Of a DNA stretch of 64,000 nucleotides, positions 35,201 to 46,969 are shown in pieces (position 1 is the stretch's first letter; every line of letters begins with the position of its first letter). The notes below the pieces were generated by a model. The model did not search any database. It worked only from the letters and a program-made list of their open reading frames with translations, and had not been told where the DNA came from. This DNA is from Podarcis raffonei (taxonomy: Eukaryota; Chordata; Lepidosauria; Squamata; Lacertidae): positions 58,485,520-58,549,519 of the forward strand of contig NC_070602.1 of NCBI RefSeq assembly GCF_027172205.1, written 5' to 3'. The translations under genes were made by a program, and so were the position numbers.

Positions 35201-35511
35201 TAAGCTCTGTGGAAATGAACAAGCCTATCTTATTGATGCATGTTTGTCATAGTGGGTTCAGCAACAAAGTGTTGCAGTAGTTCCTCACCTCCTAACGGGA
35301 ATCCTCCCCATTGAGCGTTCCAAGCAGCCTGGTCCTTCTTAAGCAGGGAATTCCATCGCCCATCCCTTATATTTTATTCTTCCCCACCCTCCATTGCTAC
35401 TAAATGTTCTGTGACTACTGAGCAATCTCAGTCCTCAGAGGGCTTTTCTCAGGATTATTTTTTAAAAAAATAATTGTATTTCTGCAAACCTCAAGCATGT
35501 TATTATATTGT

Positions 35512-35580
35512 TATCATTTATTAAATTTGTATATTGCCCTTCATCTGCAGATCTCAGGGCACTTCACAACATAAAAGTAC
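35512..35580 (-). mobile_element. LINE 3' end fragment (L2/CR1-like)
   Basis: The text 'tttattaaatttgtatattgcccttcat' followed by 'cacttcacaacataaaa' is a short antisense LINE tail. Similar tails lie at 46,915-46,962 and 48,290-48,370. Confidence 0.45.
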
Positions 35581-35808
35581 AAGATGAAAAAACACAAAAT
35601 ACATGAAAAACAAGAACAAGCCAATAACCCTCTCCACATCTCTCACCTTCCACTTGCCTCCAATCCTGTTGACACTTGATTTAGAGGGAGTGACTGCAAG
35701 TATTCAAAGATACAAACAACAAACTGTAATAATGATTGTAAACAGAAACACAGAAATACAATAGATGATAAGTTGGAAATCACCGTAAATCACAACAGAT
35801 GGAATGTA

Positions 35809-36023
35809 CAGTGGTACCTCGGGTTACAGAAGCTTCAGGTTACAGACTCTGCTAACCCAGAAATAGGACCTCGGGTTAATAACTTTGTTTCAGGATGAGA
35901 ACAGAAATCACGTGGCAGCAGTGGTAGGCCCCATTAGCTAAAGTGGTACCTCAGGTTAAGAACAGTTTCAGGTTAAGAACGGACCTCCAGAACAAATTAA
36001 GTTCTTAACCCGAGGTACCACTG
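35809..36023. mobile_element. TA-flanked MITE, family A
   Basis: Starts CAGTGGTACCTCGGGTTACA, ends TTAACCCGAGGTACCACTG, with TA on both sides; 215 bp. Inverse orientation relative to the 21,918 and 50,499 copies. It includes the internal 'taaagtggtacctcagg' block. Confidence 0.88.
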
Positions 36024-37099
36024 TATGTGCCACATCAGCTCATGAGCATGGGTTCCTTGGGGCAACATAGAAAATGGCTTTATACAGAGTTAGGTCCATC
36101 TTGCTGTCTACACTGATTGGCAACGGCTTTCTGGAATTTCAGACAGAGAACATTCCCAACTCTACCTGGGGCATTCTGCGTGCAAGACAGATGCTGTAGT
36201 ACTGACCTATGGCCCTTTCCCAATACTCAATGAATGCCAACCATTTCATTTTGATTGTTTTTTCTTATGCAAATATAGTTTGTAAGTTTGTTTGTTTACA
36301 AAAAAATTGTTGATTAACACTTTCCCATTCAGGCATCAAAGCCAGTATCTTGTACTTCTTGGTACGTGTTGCTTGCATCTAGGCAGGAGGCTGCAAGAGA
36401 ATCAACTAAATTGGACCTTGCTCTTTGCTCAGTGTCACCCTGTGAAAGTTACTAGTTCTCCCAGTTTCCCCATAAACAATGTGTTTTAGCAGCTGAAATG
36501 ACTGTTTACAGAAGGAAATTTTGACTGATAACTTTGGATGGAATTGCTCTGTTGTTTCAGCAGGGAAGATTAGATGGATGTCTCAGCGCTGCACTTGAAT
36601 GACCATGTCTGGGTCTCTCAGTACTTGAAAAACTGCTCAAAAATAATCTTTGTCAATTTTTAACCAGCCAAGAAAAGAAAAAGAACTCATACATTTCACT
36701 ATAGAATATTTCTAATCCATCTCTCTCATATACTTTCAAAGTATTATACTCTAACCACAGCAACCCTGCCAGGATAGTAGAACACAATAAAAGACACCAA
36801 TGCAGTTCAAAATGCCGCAATTTGTTTTCGCATTTTGTGCCATTTTTGAAAGAGCAAATACATGCATGAATATTGGTAGCACAAAATTTTAACCAACCAC
36901 AGATGAGAAGAGGCTTGCGGTTTTTGTTGTTTTGTTTAGAAAGGGGAATTTGTGCAAAACTCAATTAAACCAAATGCAACATATGTAATTTCTAAAAATA
37001 AAAATGTGTCGGATAGTTCTCAATAAACTCAAGCAGTACGATAATTAAATTGCAATGTCTCATATTATATATCAGAGAAAAAGAACTCCGTAAAGCAGA

Positions 37100-37850
37100 A
37101 AGTTGGCTCCTTCCTTGCGCGTCACGTGTGAAAACGCTCGACGCGTCACACCGAAAGGGGAAGCCCTTATCCTCGTGATAAACAGCAGTCAAAGGCGGCG
37201 CGCTCAGATTCAGCTTCTCTAAAGAGACGACACGTTTTCGCAAAGAATACCGGCGCCCTCTAGCGGCTGACCTGGGAAGGAGCAAAGAAACGCGGCGCTT
37301 GAGGAAAACGGCCCCAAACTACACCATGAGGGCGACGCTCCATCCAGTCGGCATGTGACGTCACGAGGGAAAGCCCGAGTCCCCCCTCCTCCAATCCATC
37401 TCCATCTTTGCAGCATGCGCGACTAGGGCGATCGCGTTTGGCCCCGCCGGCTTGCCGTCCGTTGCCCCCTTACGTCACTGCACGGTGAAAGAACCAGTCG
37501 GTGGTTGGGAGCCGGTGAGGCAGGATCCGTCGTAGGCCATGGAGGCTGACGCGGGCGGGTCGGACGCCTTCGATACCATCATCATGGCGGAGACGAGGTA
37601 GGTTGTGTTCCCGGGTCTGCCTTGGGCGTTCTTCGCGGGGAGCTTTGCCCGCTTCCTTCGCCTCCGCAGCGGGCAGAGAGGCGCGGCGTCCCTGGGGCCT
37701 CCCGCTTCCTGGGGCCCGTTGGACTCCTTGATGAGGCTGGTGGCTCTGAGCCTGGCTTTATGGGCCCCTCGGGGAGCGGGATGAACCCGGTGCTGAGGCT
37801 GCTGCTTTCGCCTTGAGAGATCTGGGCCCAAACTCGGCCCCATAAAAAGA
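37100..37850 (+). promoter_or_regulatory. LTO1: CpG-rich LTO1 promoter
   Basis: A TATA-less CpG-rich promoter. It holds an E-box CACGTG (37,123-37,128), a full CRE TGACGTCA (37,356-37,363), a CCAAT box (37,391-37,395), an NRF1-type GCATGCGC (37,413-37,420) and a second CRE-like TTACGTCA (37,470-37,477). The ATG lies 60-70 nt after the last element, so transcription probably starts between 37,420 and 37,510. This architecture fits a housekeeping gene. Confidence 0.7.
37539..37597 (+). CDS. LTO1: LTO1 coding exon 1
   Basis: 59 nt, MEADAGGSDAFDTIIMAET plus two bases of an Arg codon; donor GTAGGT at 37,598, phase 2. The extra residues relative to human lie at the N-terminus. Confidence 0.93.
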
Positions 37851-38343
37851 GCCCTTCTGGATGAGGCCTTCGGTCCATCTCGCCCAGCATCCTGTTCTCA
37901 CAGCGGCCAAGCAGCATCCAAGCTCCCCTGCAGTGGTTTCCAGCAACTGGTCTTCGGAAGCATTGCTGCCTCGCAACTGCGTCCATCGACAGCCCTCTCT
38001 CCTCCCATCCATTTGGCAGCCGTCCGCGTTGGGTGCCATCGCTGCCTTCTGGGAGCGAGTTCCGTGGTTTGAGGAGGTGCTTTCTTTTGCCCCTCCTGAA
38101 ACTTCCAACATTCAGCTTCGTTGGCTGCCCACGAAGTCTAGTGTTATATGAGAGAGTATAGAATGTCATAAACTTATATTATGCCCCCTGTGGCTGCTGT
38201 CATTTTAACACCTGTGTGTTAGAAATGCAGTTTCTCATCCTCCCAGAGATGCAATAAGAGAGGAAAGTTTAACATGCTAGATTTCTGCCTGTTGTGTCAC
38301 TGTTAAAAAATGAGATTGCACAGAGAATGATGGGGTGGCGGTG

Positions 38344-38439
<96 letters not shown>

Positions 38440-41400
38440 CCAAGCTCATGGGTAGGCCTGGCCAGTTTTTACTTTTCCTCCATTCTCTAGTCTGTAAAAT
38501 AAGAGTAAATGTGACCTGCCTTAGAAGGGCAGTTCTGTGTGATTGTATTGTTTCTTTTCACTTTAATGTTGTATTTGCTTCCCCTAGAACCCTAATGAGA
38601 ATAGTAGCTTTTACAAAGTATGTTCATATTCACTAGCGTTAAGAGCACTAGGCGAGTCATTCAAGTTTCACTGTATGACCATATATCAGTAAAATTGTAA
38701 TGCATGTATTCTGGCTCATCGTCATCACTTTATTTATATGCTGCCATTCTATAGTTAAAACAATGCTCAAGGCGGCTTACAGCATGAAACCAATTATGTG
38801 AATGCAAACCTAGCAAAAGTAAGTAAATGATATATATAAAACACATTAAAAAGTACACAACCAGATTGAAACAATTTCCACATAAATCATAAGATCTAAA
38901 AGTAGAGATACTCCCCAAACAAATAACAGCAGCAACAACAAAGACCCCGCCCCTAAATAATACTCCAGCCCAAGAGTCTGTTCCGCAGCCTCATCTTTTG
39001 CAGCTTTTTGCAGAGTCAGGGCCCTGCTCTGTCAGGCCAGATGGGAAAAGACCTGGAAGGCTGGTCTTCCAGTACTCACAGGCTCATATCTGCCATACCA
39101 GTTTATCTGCCTTACAACTTAGAAAATTTAAATCTATAAAACCATTTACAACCTTGGCAGCTTGAACACTTTTTGTGTGACCTGAATCAGTTTGGGCTAA
39201 AAGTGCAACCCTGTCACCTAAAGAGCATCTAACAGCTTTAGAACATAGCATGGTATAACTTCAACCACCTCTCTGCCCATGGACAAGTACTTTCAAAGTG
39301 TGGGAAATTAGTAAAGTGCCTATGCATTACCATAGACTCAACACCACCTAAAATAAATACTTGACTTAAACTAAGGGAATTCAGTTGCAATATAATTTGC
39401 TTGCTGGGGGAACTGCTTCAAAGAAGCTTAAGATGACTTTCTAAAAGTATGGCTTGCTGCTGGATCGCCTTGAAGCTCTTTTTCCAGAAGTTCTGTCCTG
39501 TCCTTAGGTTTTATGAATACAGTGGTGCCCCGCAAGACGAATGCCTCGCAAGACGGAAAACTCGCTAGACGAAAGAGTTTTCCGTTTTGGAGGTGCTTCG
39601 CAAAATGAATCTCCTATGGGCCTGCTTCGCAAGACGAAAATGTCTTGCGAGTTCCTGCGGTTCCCCCCCCCCTTTTTCTAAGCCGCTTATCCGCTAAGCC
39701 GCTAAAAGCCGCTAATAGCGCTAATCCGTCAATGGGCTTGCTTCGCAAGACGAAAAAACTGCTAGACGAAGAGACTCGCAGAACGGATTCTTTTCGTCTT
39801 GCGAGGCACCACTGTACAACAGAATATGAGTTCTTGTTGTTGTTTAGTTGTGTCCGACTCTTCGTGACCCCAAGGACCAGAGCATCCCAGACACTCCTGT
39901 CTTCCACTGCCTCCCGCAGTTTGGTCAAACTCACGTTTGTAGCTTCGAGAACACTGTCCAACGATCTTGTCCTCTGTCGTCCCCTTCTCCTAGTGCCCTC
40001 AATCTTTCCCAACATCAGGGTCTTTTCCAGGGAGTCTTCTCTTCTCATGAGGTGGCCAAAGTATTGGAGCTTCAGCTTCAAGATCTGTCCTTCCAGTGAG
40101 CGTTGCCGTGGCGAAGGGGCTTGAATAACTCAGAGAAGCTATGAGCTATGCAGTGCAGGGCCACCCAAGATGGACAGATCATAGTGGAGAGTTTTGACCA
40201 AACGTGATCCACCTGGAGTAGGAACTGGCAAGCCACTCCAGTATCCCTGCCAAGAAAACTCCATGGACAAAGACAATGAGTTCTTACTTTGGGGGGGACG
40301 GACCCATATAGCTAGATGGCTTTACTTAACTGTATAACTTTATTTTCTTATTTGCCTTATTTGTATGCCACCCAATAAAAAGTATGTAGCACTAAGATGA
40401 TGTAGCGAAATTTGGTCATACTTGAAGAAATCAACTGCACATAGTTAATCCCATTGAAGCCGGTTGACACTCAGTGGGACTCCTTTTGAAGTTAACATGC
40501 ATAGGATAGGGCTGTTAGCCTCCAAGGTGCAAGCACTCTTTCGCTGCTTCAGCCTAACGGCTCTTTCAAAATCTTTCATTTCAGATTTCATGGTGAAGGC
40601 TATCAGGAAGGATATGCTGAAGGAACACGTGCCGGACTCCTTGAAGGAAGGCAATATGGCATACAACAAGGTGCAAAGATTGGTTTAGAAGTATGTGTTA
40701 AAAAATAAAATGAGCATTTTGATCAAAAGAAGCAACATGACAATCTATGTTTCTTGGAGCCTGAATGTATATTCATCTAGAAAGTGAGCATCACTGTTTC
40801 TGCTGTTCTGTTACTGGACATATCCAAGTTCCATGCAAAATTCATATTGTAGTAACAATCCTAGATTCAAACAGGTTCGTTTAGGCTTCATTCTTAAGTA
40901 TGTTTACATGGAAGTAAGTCCCGTTAAATATATATTTCTTAAATGAAAAAGACATAATTGGCATAACAAGGAAAATTAAATGATCTCTTTCCAAATTTGT
41001 AGATTGGATCATATCTTGGTTTTGCAATGACATGGCAGAAATTGCTTCATAAAGGCTCTGATGAGAAAAACAGGTAGGTTTTAAAAAATAAAGCCAGCGT
41101 ATCATGCATTGGTTCTCTTTGTTTCCTTCAGATTAAAAAGAGAAAGAGAGAGAGCGAGAGAGCAGATAATATCACAGTAGAAGGAAGAGAGAGAACGTAA
41201 CACCATAAGACCATAACACCAACAATAAAATAACTGGGGAGGTAGCAGCGCTGGTCACTAAGAGTGACCAGGATTTAAGCATCAAATATCTATTAATTTT
41301 ATTTCATGAAATTTATACACTGCTTGGTTGTGTAAAAAAACACACCCTCAAAACATTTTACAAAAAGATAGAACCATAAAGTGAGGGGGAAATTACAATA

Positions 41401-44086
41401 TATTAAAACATACAAGAAGTTAAAATACTAAAACAGTTTAAAATTCACACCAGCTTTTCTAAGCAACTGGGTAGGCTTGTGTAAACAAGAACATTTTTAG
41501 CTGGCACCAAAAATAATACAGTTCCAAAGTGTAGATGCTACCACACTAAGTGATTGGGTTTTGACAAATGTGGAGCGAGTATTATGTGACACCTATAATA
41601 TCATATCATATACCAATAACTCTTAGCACAGTATCGTACATCGTACCATTTTATTTGTGTTCAGCAACATTACATCTATATCAGGATTCAGAAAACATGA
41701 TTCTGGCTTTCCAAATTTAGCAATGCTCAAGCATGGAATTCGGTTGACTTTCACTGGGCAGTACAGATGTTTTTACCTTCTGAAACAAAGGGATGTAAGT
41801 TAAGCCATGTGTCTCTCCTCTCTCTACCACCTCTTTATAACATTCTTTCATGCTGGTCTGGCTGGATTACCTCTGTATTTTTAAGTGTTTTGGCAATGAC
41901 CACCACTAAATATCATGTGGATGCAGTTTCCATTCCTCCTTCAGATACAGAGGTGACTGTTAACTGGCAGGAATCCACTGCTAGACATTAAGAGATGAGG
42001 TCATGTGTAGGATATCAGGGTTTTATATATATATAGACAAGCATTTCTGGGCTCGCTGCCTGGCAAATGGATGCCTCTCTGACCCAGCAAGTGCCAGATT
42101 GCTAAATAGGGATGTTTATTTAAAAGTTTTGATTGCATTGCTAGTTAGTACTCTGAAAAACAACTGAAATGTAGTATTTTTTGTCCAATGCACGGCATAC
42201 ATGATGTAACCTGTGGCCCTAACCCATGTCATTTGTTCTGCTGCATTTGTTGCTGAATTGCCCTCACTAAGCATGCTGAAAACCTGTGTTTACATGAATT
42301 CTTTAAGATGTATATGAAAAAAAATTCTGAGCTAGTGTTGTTCCGCATACAGGTAGAAGATACAGGTGTGGAACATCTTTGTTCAAATTCCATTTGTTCA
42401 AGCATCTTTTTTAGTTACTGAATGTTCCCTTCTATGGAACAAGAAATAATTTAGGGTTGTCATTTGATTTAAGGAATCAGTTGGTTGATTAAGCTTCTCT
42501 TGGGGGGCCCATGGGCCCATATGCAAACTGGAGAAAATGAACTCTCTTACCTATTCTGTTGGCTACAGTAGAATGCTTACTTCAAACCTATTTTCAGTGG
42601 AGAGGAGACCCTATGAATGCTAGGGAAGGCTGCCGTGTATGCTTGTGCGCTCATGGGCACCATGTTGTGAGCACAAAGCAGGAGGGCTTTTTCTGACTTC
42701 AGCCAAGATCCTGTGCAAAAAAGACAAAATGGAAATGCAGACATATTTGCAAAGCATTGCACTGGAGGTGAGGAAGGGTACTCTCTTCACACATTCAATT
42801 TGAATGTCCAAAGTGTGCTACTGTCTATATAAGTTTTGAAGATATTTCAGAAAAACAACTTTTCAAATGAATTACTACTTATAATTCTAGGGTAGCATGG
42901 CTGCATCTCATGCTGGTCTAATAAGGGGGGCACAAAGAAATTCTGTGGATTGGTCAAATGGCAAGGCTCCTCTGTTGCAATCCCTCAGAAAGAGGCAGTG
43001 CTAGTCTGGGTATCACAGTCCTGACTTGCGTGATTTGCCTTTCCAGGTATTATTGATGCCAAGGCATAAGGGGCCATTGTCAAAGTGGGTCCCACATCTC
43101 AGTGGTAGATATTTGTGAACATAGCTTTGCTTTTTGTGAGTTGTCCATCTTGGTGGTATGATACTGAAATGAATAACAGTTGCAGAATACATTTGAAGGG
43201 ATTGTGTGACCAAAGTCTGCCTTTCAAAACATCAAATTATTAAATACTGTTTGTAAAATAAAATGGTCTTATTTTTTCAGTAAAAAGATAAAAGCTCTAG
43301 AGTCATTAATAGAGATGATTCGGATATTTCCTTGTGAGGATCCAGCCTATGAAAAACTTCAGGAAGACCTGGAGAAAATCAGAGGACGGTTTAAACAGGT
43401 TAGAAACTGATTTTAGTGTTGGAATAAAAGGAGTATTCATTTCAGCTGTATTCAAATTGTATGCTATTCCCATGGAATAATAATGTAATCATCATAGCTG
43501 ATATCCAGTGTTGCATGAGCAGACCCGCCCCCCTGTTTCCCACCCCCCTCCATACCTTCCCATGTCTCCCAAAATCTGCTTTGGAGAATATGGAACAGAT
43601 TTTGGAGGTGTGCAGGGTGCTGTAGTTCAGAGGGAAAGAGAGGAAAGTCCCACTGCATGTGCAAAAAGCCATTCGTGAAGCGTACGGACACAGTAAGATT
43701 AGTGCTTTTTGTCAGGGGGCACTCAAGGGGCACGCAGTACTGGCACATCTTTTGTTGCTGTTAAAAAATGTGGCCCTTACCGTAACAACATGGTGAGTAC
43801 CGGCACCTATTTTTCTAGGGGGGGAAAGCACTGAGTAAGATGTCACCCAATGTAACTTAACTAACGGGTAATATCCAACTAAATCATACTAAGTAAGCTT
43901 AGGTTCATTGGCTTTAATGGATCTGTTCTGAGTGTGACTAATAATGTATATCACTTGAGGATAATGCATAGTATAACTATAAAAACCATTGCTTACAATT
44001 TCTGTTTTTCATTTTAGGTTCGTTCATTGCTGCATATTCCTTCTAGTGTTAGACTTGGTGCTGAAGGATCTGCACTTACATTCTGA
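37539..44086 (+). CDS. LTO1: LTO1 (ORAOV1), ABCE1 maturation adaptor, five exons, 140 aa
   Basis: LTO1 pairs with YAE1 and links the ribosome-recycling ATPase ABCE1 (Rli1) to the cytosolic Fe-S assembly targeting complex, so it supports ribosome biogenesis and recycling. The joined exons (37,539-37,597; 40,585-40,690; 41,003-41,073; 43,281-43,398; 44,018-44,086) give 140 codons; human is 137. The hallmark deca-GX3 array is intact: ten glycines spaced every fourth residue, starting at GYQEGYAEG and ending at GSYLG (exons 2-3). The C-terminal part IKALESLIEMIRIFP and EDLEKIRGRFKQ is well conserved. The chain ends in ALTF; the human end is GLSF. The start ATG sits in a strong Kozak context (gccatgg). 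Identification is secure. Confidence 0.96.
37845..38160 (-). repeat. dispersed squamate repeat, second copy
   Basis: The same high-copy family as 5280-5645 ('cagcatcctgttctcaca', 'gggagcgagttccgtggttt', 'acttccaacattcagcttcg'), inside LTO1 intron 1. Its GC content creates spurious open frames on both strands. Orientation is relative and uncertain. Confidence 0.5.
38346..38437. repeat. compound (TC)n(AC)n(AG)n microsatellite
   Basis: About 16 TC units, then about 10 CA units, then about 21 GA units, uninterrupted. The TC and GA arms are complementary and could fold into a hairpin with a CA loop. In LTO1 intron 1. Confidence 0.95.
38718..39010 (-). mobile_element. L2-like LINE 3' end
   Basis: The text 'tttatttatatgctgccattctat..ttaaaacaatgctcaaggcggcttacagcatg' is an antisense L2-type tail. 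It decays toward 39,000. Confidence 0.55.
39520..39814. mobile_element. TA-flanked MITE, family C (295 bp)
   Basis: Starts CAGTGGTGCCCCGCAAGACG and ends CGTCTTGCGAGGCACCACTG, with TA on both sides. The interior repeats the unit 'tcgcaagacgaaa' many times. In LTO1 intron 1, immediately upstream of a BovB copy. Confidence 0.88.
39833..40277 (-). mobile_element. BovB LINE with 5' inversion
   Basis: Bases 39,833-40,098 are the BovB 3' end in antisense (gtgtccgactcttcgtgacc and the RLQYFGHLMRREDSLEKTLM block on the - strand). Bases from about 40,100 to 40,277 switch to + orientation and read 'gtaggaactggcaagccac' and 'ccaagaaaactccatggac', a more upstream BovB segment. A head-to-head break of this kind is the known product of twin priming. 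Confidence 0.75.
40585..40690 (+). CDS. LTO1: LTO1 coding exon 2
   Basis: 106 nt, acceptor tttcatttcag, donor GTATGT. It completes the split Arg codon and then encodes FHGEGYQEGYAEG through AKIGLE, most of the GX3 array. It ends in phase 0. Confidence 0.95.
41003..41073 (+). CDS. LTO1: LTO1 coding exon 3
   Basis: 71 nt, acceptor aatttgtag, donor GTAGGT. It encodes IGSYLGFAMTWQKLLHKGS to EKN and two bases of a Ser codon (phase 2). The last two glycines of the GX3 array are here. Confidence 0.95.
41290..41440 (-). mobile_element. LINE 3' end fragment (L2-like)
   Basis: The text 'ttttatttcatgaaatttatacactgcttggttg' is a diverged antisense LINE tail in LTO1 intron 3. Confidence 0.4.
43281..43398 (+). 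CDS. LTO1: LTO1 coding exon 4
   Basis: 118 nt, acceptor ttattttttcag, donor GTTAGA (weaker than the others). It encodes (S)KKIKALESLIEMIRIFP through IRGRFKQ and ends in phase 0. Confidence 0.95.
43700..43833. mobile_element. hAT-type MITE with 8-bp TSD (CAGTGCTTT family)
   Basis: The 134-bp element begins tagtgctttttgtc and ends ggggaaagcactg. It is flanked by the perfect duplication agtaagat at 43,692-43,699 and 43,834-43,841. In LTO1 intron 4, about 180 bp before the last exon. Confidence 0.88.
44018..44086 (+). CDS. LTO1: LTO1 coding exon 5 (last)
   Basis: 69 nt, acceptor tttttcattttag, encoding VRSLLHIPSSVRLGAEG, SALTF and TGA. Confidence 0.94.
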   Translation, partial: VRSLLHIPSSVRLGAEGSALTF

Positions 44087-45560
44087 AAAGGACCACAAAT
44101 GGAGAAAAGAACTCCCATCAGGCTACTAAAGAAGTGGTGAAATCTTGAGTAGAGAAAATGAGGCTAGAAATTAATATTGGAAATTGGACTACAACACAGT
44201 GGCTTGTTAATATACTGGTGTCATTTTATTGAGTAGGTAACTCTGAAATGACTTCAGATACTTTGATCTGGGTCTTGTAAACACTTTCAAAATTTCATTT
44301 GTAAACCTGACATTCTCCTGGCAATGTGTGTAAAGATATATTGCACTATATTAGTGCAAGAAATGCAGCAACCTAATCTGTAAAACAGATGTTATCCGTA
44401 TATGTAGTTGTGTCCCCGTCCCCCGCATGCTGTGCAGTCTCAGCTGATATTACTATAGTGATATAGTTCACAGATGAAAGCATACTTTTTAATAGATATC
44501 TGACCTGCTGGCCTTCAAAGAATGTTTTATTCCAAAACACCACTTTTCCTTTGAAATATCTCACACACTGAGATAAGAAATATCTTCAGTACTGAGATGT
44601 GGAAATGACTTAGCCTGGCTTTAATACATTTTCTAGAAAATACAATTAGACTCTCATCAAAATAAGGAAACAGAAGTGGGAGCCTTTGCAGAACATTTCA
44701 AGTGCCTTTATGGGCCAGTACGCACACCCCTGCCCTGGCTGCGGTTCTTTAAGCTTTTTAAAGGATCCATTTGGGAAGGGAACAAATTGGCCCAGTGTAC
44801 CCCTTTTCCTCCTACCTGTGTCCTTAACTGGTTGCAGTTAAGGGTAAGTAAAGTAAGTACCAGTTTAACTCTCGGCTCTGGCTAGGAAAATCTATTTCTT
44901 CACTCTGTTCTTTGTTGCCACATTACTTGACAACATGAGACCAGCAGTTAAAGGAAGTTGGGTGGTTTGCTTTCAAAAGCCAGTGTTTCCTTGCAGTTTT
45001 TGGGATTCCCACTGACAGTGTTGTCTCTTTCTGCCCTACCCATTTTTAATCTCAGCATCTCTGCACTTGGAATATTCACTTTTTAAATGGAGGGGGTGAT
45101 ATTCCTGGTGCCTATGAACATGATTATGTAATAACTAGCTCAGTTTAGGTGTGATTCCCCCCCCCCAAAACAACAACAACAACAACAAAACCCATGCATG
45201 TTTGCTGGGGACAGGGCAAAGAAAAAGCTGACCCATAGCTCTGGTTTCCCCCTGTTATCTTGCTCTATATACATGTGCTGCATCCATGCAAAGATCCTTT
45301 CTGTGTAAGCTACCAAATAGATCTCCGTAAGCAAGCCGCTAGTTTAAGGCCACCTAGTGGGAAAAGTAAATATATCATCTAGAAAATAAAGATGTAAAAC
45401 TGCTTTTGTGTTTCACTGGAAATTCCAAAGGCGGTTGATAATTTTTCAAGAGATCCTTTTTTCATATATAGACATGTAAACCTCAAAACCTAACCTCCAA
45501 AATGAATGGAACGTTGTATGCTTAAACTGCTTTGGGAAAATAAAATACTGAAATAAAATA
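44087..45560 (+). other. LTO1: LTO1 3'UTR (approximate)
   Basis: No genes. Candidate AATAAA signals lie at 45,385-45,390, 45,539-45,544 and 45,552-45,557. Which is used cannot be told from sequence alone. Confidence 0.5.
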
Positions 45561-46969
45561 TTGTTTGTAATGCTGATCGTGGAACTCAAATGTACTGCAT
45601 GAGATGGTCACATCCACAGCCTGTTTTGTATTGTGTTCTCTGTCTGGTGTTAGATGTCATTTTGGAATATCCTTTTCTTTGTATTAAAACCTTTTTCTTC
45701 ATATTCTCTCTTGTGGCAGTCCAGTTCACTATCTAAACTGCAGACTCATGAGAATTTATTAACCCACTTAATTTAGTCGGATTTTTGTGAGGGGGCACAA
45801 ATTAGCTAAAATAAACTAATGTGGAAACACAGTGAAGGGGGAGGAGTCTCTAGCAAGGGGACCAGAAGTAATTTAGCTATATGCCCCATTAAGTAAAATT
45901 GAGAAAAACAGTATACATAAGCCCTCTTCAAAAGTTACAATACGCTAACGCAACCAGGTCGTAGGCTGGTAGCATGTTTGCTTTCTCCCACTCCATCACC
46001 AGTCTTAATTTTCCAATTCACAGAGGCTCCCCCATCACTACCTGTTTTAAAATCCTGATTTTTCTAGGGTTCTAAACCACATGGGAATCCTCCACAGGTA
46101 CAAAAGGTTCACCGCTACAGAGGCTTGCCAGCTCTGAGTAGGAAAGCAATGAAAATGGCAATGGGGGAATGGAGCTAGAGCATTTGTTCATGTGTTTACA
46201 TTTACCTAATTATAATGGCTGAGGAGGGTGAAATAATATTGCAGATTTGCAGTCAAGGGCATGGATCTAGCCAGTGTTCAGAGTAGATGGGCTTTAGAGC
46301 CCACAAACAACATGTTGCCCTTTCCCAACCTAGCACCCAATGTGCACCAGTAGAACTGCAACCTCCTATGCCTCACTCTTGCCACTCTGGAGATGCTCCA
46401 ACCCCACATGAGAATATTTTTGGCTGGTGCAACTGACTGATGTGGGGAGGAAGAGACACACAAGTTCCTTTGTCTGAGTGACTTTCCAGTTGCACATTTC
46501 TGAATCCAAGCACATATGTGTGCAGTAACAGAGACAGGCCATTTGTTGCCCAGAGACTTAATTTTCAGTTTTATAAAATATGCTTGGCTAAAATACCTTG
46601 CATTATATATGGCAGCTATCTCTTTGTTTTTCTAGAAATGGCCAACTACAGAGACTTCTCTGCCTCCTTGACAGAAATCTCTATTGCTTCAACAGGTGAG
46701 AAGGGACTATAGGTTGGAGCACCAACATGAGAGGGCTTAGAAGGGATCCTCTGGCAGTTCCTTCCCCCACCTAATCAGGACCACTATACCAGAAGAAGAT
46801 GATCAGTTTATTAAATCTGATGGTTTGATTTATGTTGTAGGACTGATAAATGCACACACCCATTTTGGAAATAACAAGGTACAAATTGACACTTGTTAGA
46901 GACACGTTTATTGATTTAAATTTATTAAATTTATATACTGCCCTTCATCCGAGGATCACAGTTTATTTG

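Noticed and set aside
37475-38169. Open frames of 96-195 codons on both strands at the start of LTO1
   Set aside because: They arise from the CpG-rich promoter and a dispersed repeat; the real exon 1 is only 59 nt.
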